64,000 nucleotides of DNA from an uncultured Pseudohongiella sp. (GCA_902597095.1 CACJWK010000007.1:28038-92037); one strand, 5' to 3'; shown: positions 28,330-37,260, counted from the first letter of the stretch. A program made the numbers and translations. Notes: generated by a model not told the origin, from the letters alone.

Positions 28330-28339
28330 TCGAAGCTCA

Positions 28340-29194
28340 TCAGAATTTAGACAAATTTTGAACCTGCTTATACAAGTAGTCCGTCAGTTGGGTGCGTCCT
28401 CCCTGCCCAGCTAAAGTTTCCCACATAATTGGCTCCCCTACTTCAACTTTGATTGATTCTCCAAACTTACTTAAAGCCTCATGGATCAACAGCGCCATAC
28501 GAAATGGTTCTGCAATATGCGAAGCAATGTGAAATATTCGACTATTTGTCCCGTGAAAAAATACGGGAACGACCGCTGCCTCGGCTTCCCGTATTATTTT
28601 GGCCGCAAATGTTGTCCATGGCGCATCGACTACCGGGCCAAAACCAAACCCTCCGGCGGTGGATACCATGCCGGAAGGAAAGATTAATATTGGAATATCT
28701 TGCGAGAGGAATTCCAGCGCCAGCTGTTTAGATCTGATGTTTGTCGCAACGGCTTTTTTGGTTGGTTCAAAATCTATGGGCAGAAAATATGGTGCAAGGT
28801 CTTTATCCTGACACAGAAGAGAATTGATCATGATACGGATCTCTCCCCGAACCTTGAGGGCGAGATCGCACAGGACAATACCATCAACCACGCCGAACGG
28901 ATGGTTTGCTACGAACATGAGCGGTCCGGTCTTGGGAATGGATTTAAGTTTTGAAGAATCGAACTGAACGTCGATCTGTGTTTCTTCAAGCGCAGCCCCA
29001 AAGAACGATTGCACGGACGAGCCCCGATTCTTCAACCGACAGTAGATCTGCTCCATCCGACTGCGCCCAAACAGCACCTCCAGCGAAGACACCAGATGCC
29101 TGGAAAGCCAGGGATCCTCCGGATTAGAATAGGAAAATCTGGGCGGTTCTCGCAGATAGGACGTAAACTGCGGATCAATCTCAAGGGTACTCAT
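28340..29194 (-). CDS. PlsC-like lysophospholipid/glycerolipid acyltransferase
   Basis: 284 residues. The acyltransferase motif NHPFGVVDG gives the H-x4-D pair and FPSGMVSTAGGFGFG matches the later phosphate-binding motif; VVPVFFHGTNSR also fits. It lacks an obvious long transmembrane segment. Such enzymes acylate lysophosphatidate, ornithine lipids or similar acceptors at the membrane face. It converges with kynureninase (10-base gap) and is downstream of a short membrane ORF. Confidence 0.8.
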   Translation of the reverse strand: MSTLEIDPQFTSYLREPPRFSYSNPEDPWLSRHLVSSLEVLFGRSRMEQIYCRLKNRGSSVQSFFGAALEETQIDVQFDSSKLKSIPKTGPLMFVANHPFGVVDGIVLCDLALKVRGEIRIMINSLLCQDKDLAPYFLPIDFEPTKKAVATNIRSKQLALEFLSQDIPILIFPSGMVSTAGGFGFGPVVDAPWTTFAAKIIREAEAAVVPVFFHGTNSRIFHIASHIAEPFRMALLIHEALSKFGESIKVEVGEPIMWETLAGQGGRTQLTDYLYKQVQNLSKF

Positions 29195-29206
29195 CCAAGG
29201 TCCACA

Positions 29207-29431
29207 TTAACCGCAAGTCGTTTCTATTTCGTGACATCGGCTGAAGATCACAGCGCTTCCAGAATCTGAGCGAAATTGTCTGCCACCGGATATCTGCCTG
29301 AAGTCCAGCCAAGGCGTGATCCCGATGCTGTTTAGACCTACCAGCCCGAGAACGATTAACAACAGCAATCCCACAACCAGTCTTTTAATAATAGTTACAT
29401 CACGCGAGTGAGTCTGAGAACAACGATCCAT
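29207..29431 (-). CDS. Possible small single-span membrane protein
   Basis: 74 codons with one strong hydrophobic stretch, IIKRLVVGLLLLIVLGLVGLNS (about residues 14-35). It lies on the same strand as the acyltransferase, ending 12 bases before its start, and after the MFS gene. The hydrophobic segment and tight spacing favour a real gene; there is no clear ribosome site, and I know no homologue. Confidence 0.35.
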   Translation of the reverse strand: MDRCSQTHSRDVTIIKRLVVGLLLLIVLGLVGLNSIGITPWLDFRQISGGRQFRSDSGSAVIFSRCHEIETTCG

Positions 29432-29522
29432 TCATCAGGCCATCGCCGGCAAGGTAGAGGGATCAACTACGGCATGCATTTGACCTCACGAACCCTCACC
29501 ATTCAAGCAGACAGAATCGCAC

Positions 29523-30803
29523 TCATTTCGCCACTGCAGGACTTTCTGATTGAGCCAGTTGGCCTCCTGATAAAAAAAGCATCAAACCAACACAGCCCGC
29601 TGCTGAGGCAACCAGATAAGGCGTCATGTAGCGGTCATCACTTGCAGCATAAACAAAGCCAAGTAGGGCCGGCCCGATGGCAGTCCCCATCGAGGACATG
29701 AGATTGCTTACTGAGAAAATTCTCGCGTAATCCCGCGCACCAAATGCCTCGGCCAAAATCAGAGGCTGGAGCATGAGCAAATTACCAACGGACGCTCCGA
29801 ACAAGAACAATCCCGCGCACAGAGTCACGACACTGAAACCACTTGCTAGCATGGAAAGCGAAACGGCCTGTAATAGCATCATACACACCGCAAACACCTT
29901 AATTGAACCCCGCTCTACAACCCAGCCGCCAATCAAACGACCAACAATGCTCGCCACAGGCAGGAGGGCTACCACCAGCGCTGTCTGAGCATCATCGAGC
30001 TGCTCCCGTGCAAGACCATACTGGTGTGCAATTCCTCCGACTTGTGCCAGCATGAGAAAGATGTAGGCCAGGCTGGTCCCCCAAAAAAAACGTCTCCTGC
30101 GGGCCTGTTGAAAAGTAAAACCCTCCTCCGACGCTCTCGCGCTTTCAACAGCCGGTTTCTGTTCGGAATCGTTATCACTCTTCATACTCGACTCCCCGTC
30201 AGGCAACAAACCCATCGATTCCGGATCAGGACGCAACCAGATCAGCGCAACCGGAATAACGCCCACGACAAACAGCAAGGCGAGCAGCGGCATGGCCAGC
30301 CTGAAACCTAAAGTGTCAATCATTACGGCACTCAATGGAGTTAACACCACTCCACCCAGCGACAATCCAGTCGAGGCCACTGACAACGCCACCGCGCGCC
30401 GGCGGCGAAACCATCGAGTCACGAGGGTTGTCGCAGGGATCAGTGCTGCTGCCGCAAAGCCCGCGCCAAAAACTGCGTAGACGGCAAACAGCTGAACCAG
30501 GTTGGCGACAAAAGGAAGTGCGCACAAAGACAGGGATGCCATTAAGGCGCCTAGCGTAATACTCACCCGAGGATCATGATCCTGAACCAGCTTGGCCACA
30601 TAGAGACCGGTAAAGCCGCCGCTCAGAAAAAAAATAGAAACAGCGGTTGAGGCCGACTGCACATCGAAGTTTGGCTGAGCCGCAAGCGCGTTGAGGTAGA
30701 TAGCATGGTTATAAAAGCTCAGACCGCTGGTGAATGTCAGCTGCACCAGGATCGCCCAGACTATTGTCCATCCATAAAAAGTTTGTTTAGTCACCGGTGC
30801 CAC
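29523..30803 (-). CDS. Major facilitator superfamily transporter
   Basis: 426 residues with 12 probable membrane segments. Features are the opening FYGWTIVWAILVQLTFTSGLSFYNHAIY, the TRWFRRRRAVALSVASTGLSLGG segment between helices 4 and 5 and a charged central loop (GESSMKSDNDSEQKPAVESARASEEG). This pattern is closest to the monocarboxylate/oxalate-formate antiporter type. Substrate unknown; its proximity to kynureninase could hint at an aromatic or monocarboxylic acid. Confidence 0.85.
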   Translation of the reverse strand: MAPVTKQTFYGWTIVWAILVQLTFTSGLSFYNHAIYLNALAAQPNFDVQSASTAVSIFFLSGGFTGLYVAKLVQDHDPRVSITLGALMASLSLCALPFVANLVQLFAVYAVFGAGFAAAALIPATTLVTRWFRRRRAVALSVASTGLSLGGVVLTPLSAVMIDTLGFRLAMPLLALLFVVGVIPVALIWLRPDPESMGLLPDGESSMKSDNDSEQKPAVESARASEEGFTFQQARRRRFFWGTSLAYIFLMLAQVGGIAHQYGLAREQLDDAQTALVVALLPVASIVGRLIGGWVVERGSIKVFAVCMMLLQAVSLSMLASGFSVVTLCAGLFLFGASVGNLLMLQPLILAEAFGARDYARIFSVSNLMSSMGTAIGPALLGFVYAASDDRYMTPYLVASAAGCVGLMLFLSGGQLAQSESPAVAK

Positions 30804-30969
30804 AAACTCTGCACCCAGTTTTGAAAGCGGAAACTTTGAGCCCGATGAAACGATTGTCTGAAAGTTGCACTTCCAGGCACGCAGAGAGAATCAGGCATGG
30901 GCAAATCCGTTAAAGAGGAGGCATCCTCAACATTGAAGCTGGAGCAATCAAAGCGTGCGTCCCTCGACA

Positions 30970-32664
30970 TCAGTCGAGGCTCTGGTAGTAAGTAAAGTAA
31001 CCCGTAAACATCTCTTCCCAACTGTTGAATCCAAATGGGATTTCGAGGTTCGGATCTGGGTTGGTAGGGTTCGACTCTGAATTATCCAAAGCACCCGTCA
31101 CACGTAGCGTCGAGCCTGCAATAGCAGTAACCGGCTCGTCGAGCAGGTAATGGGGCTGCCAACCATAGTTGAACGCCGGCACACTGAATAACTGATTGCT
31201 GACGCCACTCGGTGCTTCTACCTCAAAACGCATTTTTTTGCCGCGATAATTCATTCGTGCACGCACGCCGGTAATCACGATATTTTCATCAAGCGAGTGG
31301 CTGGCTTGAAGAGCAAACTCCGGCGTGTTGGGAGGAAGTACGAACCGCGTGCCGATCGCTTGAACTCGCTGCTCTCGTGGCAAGGGGAGGTCGCTGAAAT
31401 ACAGTCCCAGTTGAGTTTGATCCACTGTAGACTGACCATTCGTGACATAGTGGAACTGCATTGACAGGCGGTAACCAGCCGGAATAAAAGTGCCTACCCC
31501 CTCAGGGAACTCATAGACATTAACCTTACCGGGGATGTAGCCAGCAACGAAGCGACGGCTGACTGAGGTGCTGACGCGCTCTGCCCCCCAGAAATCCTCT
31601 TCGGGTTCGGACACAAAAGTGATCAAATGGTGAAGAACAGTCGGATCACCCGCGCGGTATTGCACCGCTTTTACCCACTTGTCTTCGGTAAAGGGCAACT
31701 CAATATTGTTGTAGTAGTAATCAAGAACGCCGGTGGAAGGTATCGAATGTTCAGGACCCTGAACAATGTAATCCGGTTCTCCAAGTACCCATCCCTTGTT
31801 GGATTGCATGTGATGCTCCAGCGGATCGATCTCTCCCTCACCCCGGGGAGCTCCTGCATCAATCCAGTGAATCAGGGTCTGCAAATCCTGCTTAGAAACT
31901 CCTCTGGCGCTGGCACTATGTCCGACGTAGGGGTCGACCTGCATAGGCGGCATGCGCTTATTCAGCAGCACCTCGCGAATCATGGGTGACCACCCGAGCA
32001 GCATGATGTGGGAGTCCATTGCAAACGGACCTACCCCGCCCTGCACATGACAGTCCAAACAATTTTCGATTACTATAGGTGCCACTTCTGATACATAATC
32101 CGGAGGCGACTCGAGGTGCCGGCTCCGGGCTGGAAAATCAATCGTGCAACCAGTCGTTTCGACAGCAATCGTATCATCCATACTGCCGTCCACTACCGCA
32201 TTCAACGCATCGTCAAGAGCCTCACTGACGTCCCCGCGGTAGTAAACGGAAAGCCTCTGAGGGTTAAGCACGAGCACATCGCCGGCCCTGGTGATCTCGA
32301 GGGTCTCCGACACCAACTGCCCATCATCTTCCAGCAGAGGAAGGGGCAGATCGAGTGCGCGGGCGACCTCCCGACCGAGGTCTCTCGCATCCAACAAGAT
32401 AAAATCAATACCTTGGTCTTCATACGAGGAGTCCAGAGCCGCAAAGCGGTCAAGCATGCTGCCCATCTCGGCACAGCTACTGTCATACGCCATCAGGGCG
32501 AGTGCAGCCCGGTGCTGGTAACGACTAAGTTGGTGAAAAGTTCCGCGATCGTCCAGCAGCGCAAAGTCGCCAACACGATCAAGGGCTCCGTGAAGAGTCC
32601 CGCTTAACGTCGCGCAGCAGACCAAGAAAAAAATTCGCAATGCGCGCTGCCTGGCTTGTTTCAT
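30970..32664 (-). CDS. Redoxin-cytochrome c-PHM-like fusion with degenerate CuM site, exported
   Basis: About 565 residues from the ATG at 32664, which begins a basic signal peptide (MKQARQRALRIFF..); the frame extends to 32874, with another ATG at 32691. The layout is the same as the protein at 6940: a thioredoxin-like domain with one Cys (C64) at the active position, heme motif CLDCH (C202, C205, H206), then the PHM-like module. CuH ligands are present (H345-H346 in VLHHLI, H405 in FHYVTN). The CuM His-x-His is replaced by R-M-N in GVRARMNYRG, while the final Met remains in WEEMFTGYFTYY. It therefore probably cannot run normal PHM chemistry. Divergent from the gene at 32915. Confidence 0.82.
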   Translation of the reverse strand: MKQARQRALRIFFLVCCATLSGTLHGALDRVGDFALLDDRGTFHQLSRYQHRAALALMAYDSSCAEMGSMLDRFAALDSSYEDQGIDFILLDARDLGREVARALDLPLPLLEDDGQLVSETLEITRAGDVLVLNPQRLSVYYRGDVSEALDDALNAVVDGSMDDTIAVETTGCTIDFPARSRHLESPPDYVSEVAPIVIENCLDCHVQGGVGPFAMDSHIMLLGWSPMIREVLLNKRMPPMQVDPYVGHSASARGVSKQDLQTLIHWIDAGAPRGEGEIDPLEHHMQSNKGWVLGEPDYIVQGPEHSIPSTGVLDYYYNNIELPFTEDKWVKAVQYRAGDPTVLHHLITFVSEPEEDFWGAERVSTSVSRRFVAGYIPGKVNVYEFPEGVGTFIPAGYRLSMQFHYVTNGQSTVDQTQLGLYFSDLPLPREQRVQAIGTRFVLPPNTPEFALQASHSLDENIVITGVRARMNYRGKKMRFEVEAPSGVSNQLFSVPAFNYGWQPHYLLDEPVTAIAGSTLRVTGALDNSESNPTNPDPNLEIPFGFNSWEEMFTGYFTYYQSLD

Positions 32665-32683
32665 GAGAATTCGGCTTGAGATA

Positions 32684-32698
32684 TGTAACATTTTGTAA
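32684..32698 (-). promoter_or_regulatory. TTRCA-N5-TTRCA candidate site upstream of second redoxin-PHM gene
   Basis: On the minus strand the sequence reads TTACA-AAATG-TTACA, two half-sites one helical turn apart, 20 bases before the preferred ATG at 32664. The same pattern and orientation occur upstream of the genes at 34120 and 38915. Confidence 0.35.
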
Positions 32699-32914
32699 AA
32701 AAACAACAACATAAAGGCACTGTTTACCGCTTCAATAATGTGGACGCCAATGGAATTGGTCGCTATCCTAGCTGTCCTGATTATCAGTGCGCAACTTAAA
32801 CTAACTTGATAAAGCGTGCCTCTCTGTCCCGCCGGACTTTCACTGCCGACGGACGAGAATGAGCAACTGTTCAATCACTGGATTAGCTGAAATGACTAAA
32901 TGGAGAGTACATCC

Positions 32915-33853
32915 ATGCTAACGACAAAAAATTTCCTGACTACCGCCGCATCGACCCTGCTTGCCCTGTTCGCGATTTCATTATCGGCGCAGTCGGCTGA
33001 TAATGGCCGCTTCCTGAGCCTTACGCCACCCGATGGACTGCCTGTCATACCGGTACTCGAGGGCTGGATAGACAATCAAGACGGAACCACCAGCTTTTCT
33101 TTCGGCATCATCAATCGGAATGAAGAAGGAATGGACATCCCGCTTGGGGAGGCCAATCGCATCGAGCCGGCAAGGTGGGACGGCATTCAGCCTACCTATT
33201 TTCCACCCGGTCGCACCACTGGCGCTTTCACTGTCACCGTGCCTAACGCAGAACGGGAGACGGACGTTTGGTGGTATCTCAAAACGGGTAGCAATGAAGA
33301 GCTTAAAGTGCCCGGCCGTTATGGTGCATCCGCCTATGAACTGGATTTCGTACGTCCCCGGCCGCAAGGGGCCCTGCAGCCACTAGTTGGGCTCGGCGAA
33401 GACGGTGACCAACTCCCCGGGCTGTATGCACAGATCGGAGACTATCCGGGCGGCGCAGCGAGCGTGGGCCAGCGCATTGAGCTGGTCGTAAATGCATCGG
33501 ACCCAGCAGAACGCGACCCCACTGATCCCCGTTTCGGAGAGCCTTTGCCGATGGGCGTGGCCTTCATGAAGTATCAGGGCCCGGGTGACGTGGAGTTCAC
33601 TCCGCACGAGTCCACCCCGGCGGCGGAAAACCCGTACAACGAAAACGACCGACGCTACAACTTCTGGCGAGCCCCGGCTGCCAATGAACTGGAAATTCCC
33701 GGTCCTGCCGGCACAGCCCGCGTTTATGCGACGTTCTCAGCGCCGGGCGACTACATTATCAGCACTAAAGTGGATATCCATGAGGCCCCCGACAGTTCGA
33801 ATGGCGATCAGTGCTGCTGGACTAACGTCTATCAGCGAATCTCCGTCCGCTAG
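32915..33853 (+). CDS. Exported protein of unknown function next to PHM-like genes
   Basis: About 312 residues from the ATG at 32915, which has GGAGAG seven bases upstream (this lies inside the longer frame starting at 32900). Signal peptide ends SLSAQSA. The mature protein looks like beta-sandwich material: an early VIPVLEGWIDNQDGTTSF with FSFGIINRNEEGMDIPLG, a middle QRIELVVNASDPAERDPTD, and an end YIISTKVDIHEAPD followed by DQCCWTNVYQRI with an adjacent cysteine pair. No family with a known function is recognised. It is divergent from one PHM-like gene and upstream of two others, so it may be an accessory or substrate-binding protein, which is inference. Confidence 0.68.
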   Translation: MLTTKNFLTTAASTLLALFAISLSAQSADNGRFLSLTPPDGLPVIPVLEGWIDNQDGTTSFSFGIINRNEEGMDIPLGEANRIEPARWDGIQPTYFPPGRTTGAFTVTVPNAERETDVWWYLKTGSNEELKVPGRYGASAYELDFVRPRPQGALQPLVGLGEDGDQLPGLYAQIGDYPGGAASVGQRIELVVNASDPAERDPTDPRFGEPLPMGVAFMKYQGPGDVEFTPHESTPAAENPYNENDRRYNFWRAPAANELEIPGPAGTARVYATFSAPGDYIISTKVDIHEAPDSSNGDQCCWTNVYQRISVR

Positions 33854-33868
33854 CCGGAAATTCACAGC

Positions 33869-33897
33869 AAAACGACCGGCCTAGCGCCGGTCGTTTT
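33869..33897 (+). terminator. Rho-independent terminator
   Basis: AAAACGACCGGC (33869-33880) pairs with GCCGGTCGTTTT (33886-33897) around a five-base loop, followed by ATTTT. It ends the gene at 32915. Confidence 0.92.
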
Positions 33898-34004
33898 ATT
33901 TTGACCTCAGAACTTTCGCTGATTTCGCCGCTGGGCGATCATATTTAGCCACCCTAAAACGGAAAAACCCCCTCAAACTCCCGTATTCTGCGCTCTTCAG
34001 ACTG

Positions 34005-34019
34005 TTGCAATTTGTTGCA
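34005..34019 (+). promoter_or_regulatory. TTRCA-N5-TTRCA candidate site upstream of tandem PHM-like gene 1
   Basis: TTGCA-ATTTG-TTGCA, 101 bases before the ATG at 34120. The half-sites are exact direct repeats 10 bases apart; they can also be read as the inverted pair TGCAA-N4-TTGCA. Confidence 0.4.
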
Positions 34020-34119
34020 CAAAGTCCCGTAAAAAGGCTGTTAACAATGGACTTTTCCCAAGCCTCCCATTACCATGTAGGGTGGAGATTTGCCTAATAT
34101 TCCTACCAAGGAGAGCAGC

Positions 34120-35475
34120 ATGAGAAACATGCGTCAAACTACCACCCTGCTTGGCGGAGCCATCGCCTTTGCCGTTAGCCTGGGTGCCCACGCTCAAGAC
34201 CGCGAAATCACCTACAATAGTGATGTAGCGAAAATCATCAACGAAAACTGCGTAGTCTGTCACCGCGAAGGTGGTGTGGGCCCGATGCAGTTTGAAAATT
34301 TCGAACAAGTTCGCCCCTGGGCACCGCTGATTTCCTACAAAGTGGAAAATCGGGAAATGCCCCCATACGCCTATGACCAACACATAGGCCTTCAGGACTT
34401 GGAGGGCGATTGGCGACTCGAGCAGGAAGAGATCGACACCATCGTCGCATGGGTCCAGCAAGGCGCGCCTATGGGTGACGTTGATGTTGTTCCCCCGGCC
34501 GCGGACCTGCCGGATGCCAACGGATGGACTTTTGAGCCGATGTTCGGCCAGCCGCACATGATCATACCATCGAACTCCTATGACATTCCCGCCAATGGCA
34601 ATGATTTATGGAGCAAGGAATTCGTTGACCCTCAGCTTTCTGAAAACCGCTGTATCAAGGCGGTGCAGGTGAAGCCACGCGGTGACGCCAAGGCGGTAGT
34701 TCATCACGCCAACTCAGACGTTTACGTCTACGACGAAGAGGGCGAACTGCAGCAGTACGGCCAACTGACCGAGTACGCTATGGGCAAGTGGGGCGAGTTA
34801 ATGCCTGAGGGCGTTTGCCGTACTATGCCAGCAAACTCGCTAGTTCGCTGGGATATCCACATGTTCCCCGGTGGTGTAGGCGCTACTGCGGAAGGCGGCA
34901 TGATTAAGGATAACGTTGTCGAAATTGGACTATGGTTCCATGATGAGGACTACGAGGAAACTAACGATGTCTACAATCAGGATCTGCGACTCTATCCACT
35001 TCGCGGTGGTTATGAAAACGGCCACCTCCTTGTGCCTCCGAATGGCTACGCAATGACTCAAGGCTTTCACTCTTTTGACCATCCGGTCCGCATTGATAGC
35101 TTCCAGCCTCACGGGCATCTTAGAATGAACGCTGCGTCGCTTGAGATCTTTGACCCTAAAACTGGGCGCACCACGCCGATCAGTCAGATCTCAAACTGGA
35201 GCGCTACCTGGCATCACAGCCATATCTATGATCCAGACGTGGCTCCGCTCCTGGCGCCAGGTGAGGTTATGGTAATGAAGCAGTGGTATGACAACACAGC
35301 CGATAACCCCAATAACCCTGATCCTGATCAATGGGTGTATGGCGGCAGCCGCACGGGCGACGAAATGTCTCACGCTTGGATTGCTGTGACTCACCTCGAT
35401 GAGGAAGGTTATGAGCAACTTCTCGCCGAACGTCGAGAAGCTGAGCAACGCTCCCTGGCTGGCAGCGACGACTAA
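34120..35475 (+). CDS. Cytochrome c-PHM-like copper monooxygenase fusion, tandem copy 1
   Basis: 451 residues from the ATG at 34120 (AAGGAG six bases upstream; the frame opens at 34090). Signal peptide ends GAHAQ. A small c-type heme domain follows at once, with CVVCH (C44, C47, H48) and a later MPPYAYD that may supply the axial Met. The PHM-like module has all ligands: H195-H196 (VVHHAN), H247 (WDIHMFPGG), H331 and H333 (QPHGHLRM) and M416 (GDEMSHAWI). An extra histidine cluster WHHSHIY lies between. There is no redoxin domain. Predicted periplasmic monooxygenase with heme-fed copper; substrate unknown. Next gene is a close duplicate. Confidence 0.85.
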   Translation: MRNMRQTTTLLGGAIAFAVSLGAHAQDREITYNSDVAKIINENCVVCHREGGVGPMQFENFEQVRPWAPLISYKVENREMPPYAYDQHIGLQDLEGDWRLEQEEIDTIVAWVQQGAPMGDVDVVPPAADLPDANGWTFEPMFGQPHMIIPSNSYDIPANGNDLWSKEFVDPQLSENRCIKAVQVKPRGDAKAVVHHANSDVYVYDEEGELQQYGQLTEYAMGKWGELMPEGVCRTMPANSLVRWDIHMFPGGVGATAEGGMIKDNVVEIGLWFHDEDYEETNDVYNQDLRLYPLRGGYENGHLLVPPNGYAMTQGFHSFDHPVRIDSFQPHGHLRMNAASLEIFDPKTGRTTPISQISNWSATWHHSHIYDPDVAPLLAPGEVMVMKQWYDNTADNPNNPDPDQWVYGGSRTGDEMSHAWIAVTHLDEEGYEQLLAERREAEQRSLAGSDD

Positions 35476-35500
35476 ACCTCTCGCTGGTAAAGCAAATCTC

Positions 35501-35534
35501 AAAAAGGCCGGTTATCGATAACCGGCCTTTTTTT
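35501..35534 (+). terminator. Rho-independent terminator between the tandem PHM-like genes
   Basis: AAAAAGGCCGGTTATC (35501-35516) and GATAACCGGCCTTTTT (35517-35532) form a perfect palindrome followed by further Ts. It separates the two tandem copies, so the second has its own promoter. Confidence 0.93.
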
Positions 35535-35794
35535 GTGCCTGACAATTGTAGAAGCAACCAATTCATGCCACCCGCAGCGCTTGCCTAAACATGGGTCTTG
35601 ACCTGAAAAATCCCTTCCTGCGTCATCAATTCTCCAAATCCTGGTAAATCGGATGGCTAAAAGGATAGGAATTGCACCAAATTAGGACAAATTCCCACTT
35701 TTTTACTGAGGTTTTAAGGAGTACACTCTAGACGTTGTACAAAAGGCATCACAATAAGCTTTCGATCCACTACACACGATTACGGGAGAGGAAT
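35535..35794. promoter_or_regulatory. Promoter region of tandem PHM-like gene 2, with an imperfect TTRCA pair
   Basis: No gene is present between the terminator and the ATG at 35795. At 35672-35686 the sequence TTGCA-CCAAA-TTAGG keeps one exact half-site and a degenerate second one in the spacing seen at 34005. An AT-rich tract (35690-35720) could hold the promoter. Confidence 0.35.
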
Positions 35795-37141
35795 ATGAGA
35801 AACTCTAAAGCTTGGTCAGGGATTGCCGCTCTTACCCTACTGGCGGGGGCTACTGAGGCATCCGCCCAGTCCGACCACGAACTGGCCTACAATGGCGAGA
35901 TTGGCCGAATCATCAATGAAAATTGCGTGGTATGCCACCAGGAAGGCGGCATTGGTCCGATGGCTTTTGAGAACTACGACCAGGTGCGGCCTTGGGCGCC
36001 GCTGATCTCCTATCGAGTCGCCAATCGGGAAATGCCTCCGTACGCTTATGACCAGCACATCGGCATTCAGGATCTGCTCGGCGACTGGCGCCTTGAGCAA
36101 TCAGAGATCGATGCGATTGTCGCTTGGGTAGAAACCGGCGCTCCGATGGGCGATCCGGAAAATGCGCCGCCACCGGCTCAAATTAAAGATCCAAACGAGT
36201 GGAACTTTGCTGCCCGGCTTGGTCAGCCTGATCTGATTGTGCCTTCTAGCTCATATGACATCCCGGCAAGCGGCAATGATCTGTGGAGTAATGAATTCGT
36301 AGACCCGGGCATGACTGCCTCTCGCTGCATCAAGGCCGTCCAGGTGAAGCCGAGGGGAGATGCATCCGCTGTGGTTCACCACGCCAATTCAAGCGTCTGG
36401 ATGGAAGATGAAGAAGGCGAACTCCAACGCTATGGCATGCTGACGGAATACGCCATGGGCAAATGGGGTGAAATGGTTCCTGAAGGTGTCTGCCGAACCT
36501 TGCCTGAAGGTGCAATGATTCAGTGGAGCATTCACATGTTTCCGGGCGGCGTTGGCGCGACGGCTCAGGGCGACATGATCGAAGACAATGTGGTTGAGAT
36601 CGGCTTATGGTTCCACGAAGAGGACTACGAAGCGACCAACGACGTGTACAAGCAGGACCTGGCCCTGTATCGAATTGAGGAGCAAGATGATCTGATTATC
36701 CCTCCTAATGGTTATCAGATGACTCAGGGGTTCCACAGCTTTGACCATCCCATTCGGCTCGACAGTTTCCAGCCCCACGGGCACCTACGCATGAATGCGG
36801 CATCTCTTGAGATCTTCTATCCGGAAACCGGTCGCACAGAAGAAATCAGCCAGATCTCAAACTGGAGTGCCACATGGCATCACAGCCACATTTATGAACC
36901 TGATGTCGCACCGCTGGTGCCGGCGGGTGCAGTGCTGGTGCTGAAGCAATGGTACGATAACACCGCCAACAACCCGAACAACCCTGATCCGGATCAGTGG
37001 GTGTATGGCGGCAGCCGAACCGGCGACGAAATGACCCACGCCTGGCTGGCCATCACCCATCTTGATGAAGAAGGCTATCAGGCTCTGCTGGCTGAACGGA
37101 GAGAAAGAGAGCAACGCTCTCTGGCCGGCAGCGACGACTAG
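35795..37141 (+). CDS. Cytochrome c-PHM-like copper monooxygenase fusion, tandem copy 2
   Basis: 448 residues from the ATG at 35795 (GGGAGAGG just upstream; the frame opens at 35735). It is very similar to the preceding gene along its whole length, including identical blocks such as SNWSATWHHSHIY and EQRSLAGSDD, which points to tandem duplication. Signal peptide ends SAQS. Heme motif CVVCH (C44, C47, H48). Copper ligands are all present: H195-H196, H247 (WSIHMFPGG), H328 and H330 (QPHGHLRM), and M413 (GDEMTHAWL). The two differ mainly after the signal peptide and near residue 110-130. Its own upstream region and terminator show separate transcription. Confidence 0.85.
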   Translation: MRNSKAWSGIAALTLLAGATEASAQSDHELAYNGEIGRIINENCVVCHQEGGIGPMAFENYDQVRPWAPLISYRVANREMPPYAYDQHIGIQDLLGDWRLEQSEIDAIVAWVETGAPMGDPENAPPPAQIKDPNEWNFAARLGQPDLIVPSSSYDIPASGNDLWSNEFVDPGMTASRCIKAVQVKPRGDASAVVHHANSSVWMEDEEGELQRYGMLTEYAMGKWGEMVPEGVCRTLPEGAMIQWSIHMFPGGVGATAQGDMIEDNVVEIGLWFHEEDYEATNDVYKQDLALYRIEEQDDLIIPPNGYQMTQGFHSFDHPIRLDSFQPHGHLRMNAASLEIFYPETGRTEEISQISNWSATWHHSHIYEPDVAPLVPAGAVLVLKQWYDNTANNPNNPDPDQWVYGGSRTGDEMTHAWLAITHLDEEGYQALLAERREREQRSLAGSDD

Positions 37142-37198
37142 GCGCTGTCCGACCCCGGTCTGTCTCGCGGCCTCTGGCTACGAGCACAGCACTGACAC

Positions 37199-37232
37199 AA
37201 AAGCCCGACCGCTTGCGCAGTTGGGCTTTTTT
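37199..37232 (+). terminator. Rho-independent terminator after tandem copy 2
   Basis: AAAAGCCC (37199-37206) pairs with GGGCTTTT (37223-37230) and is followed by Ts. The loop region may extend the stem with mismatches. Confidence 0.85.
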
Positions 37233-37260
37233 ATTACACCGATCCGACTGCAACCCTGAC

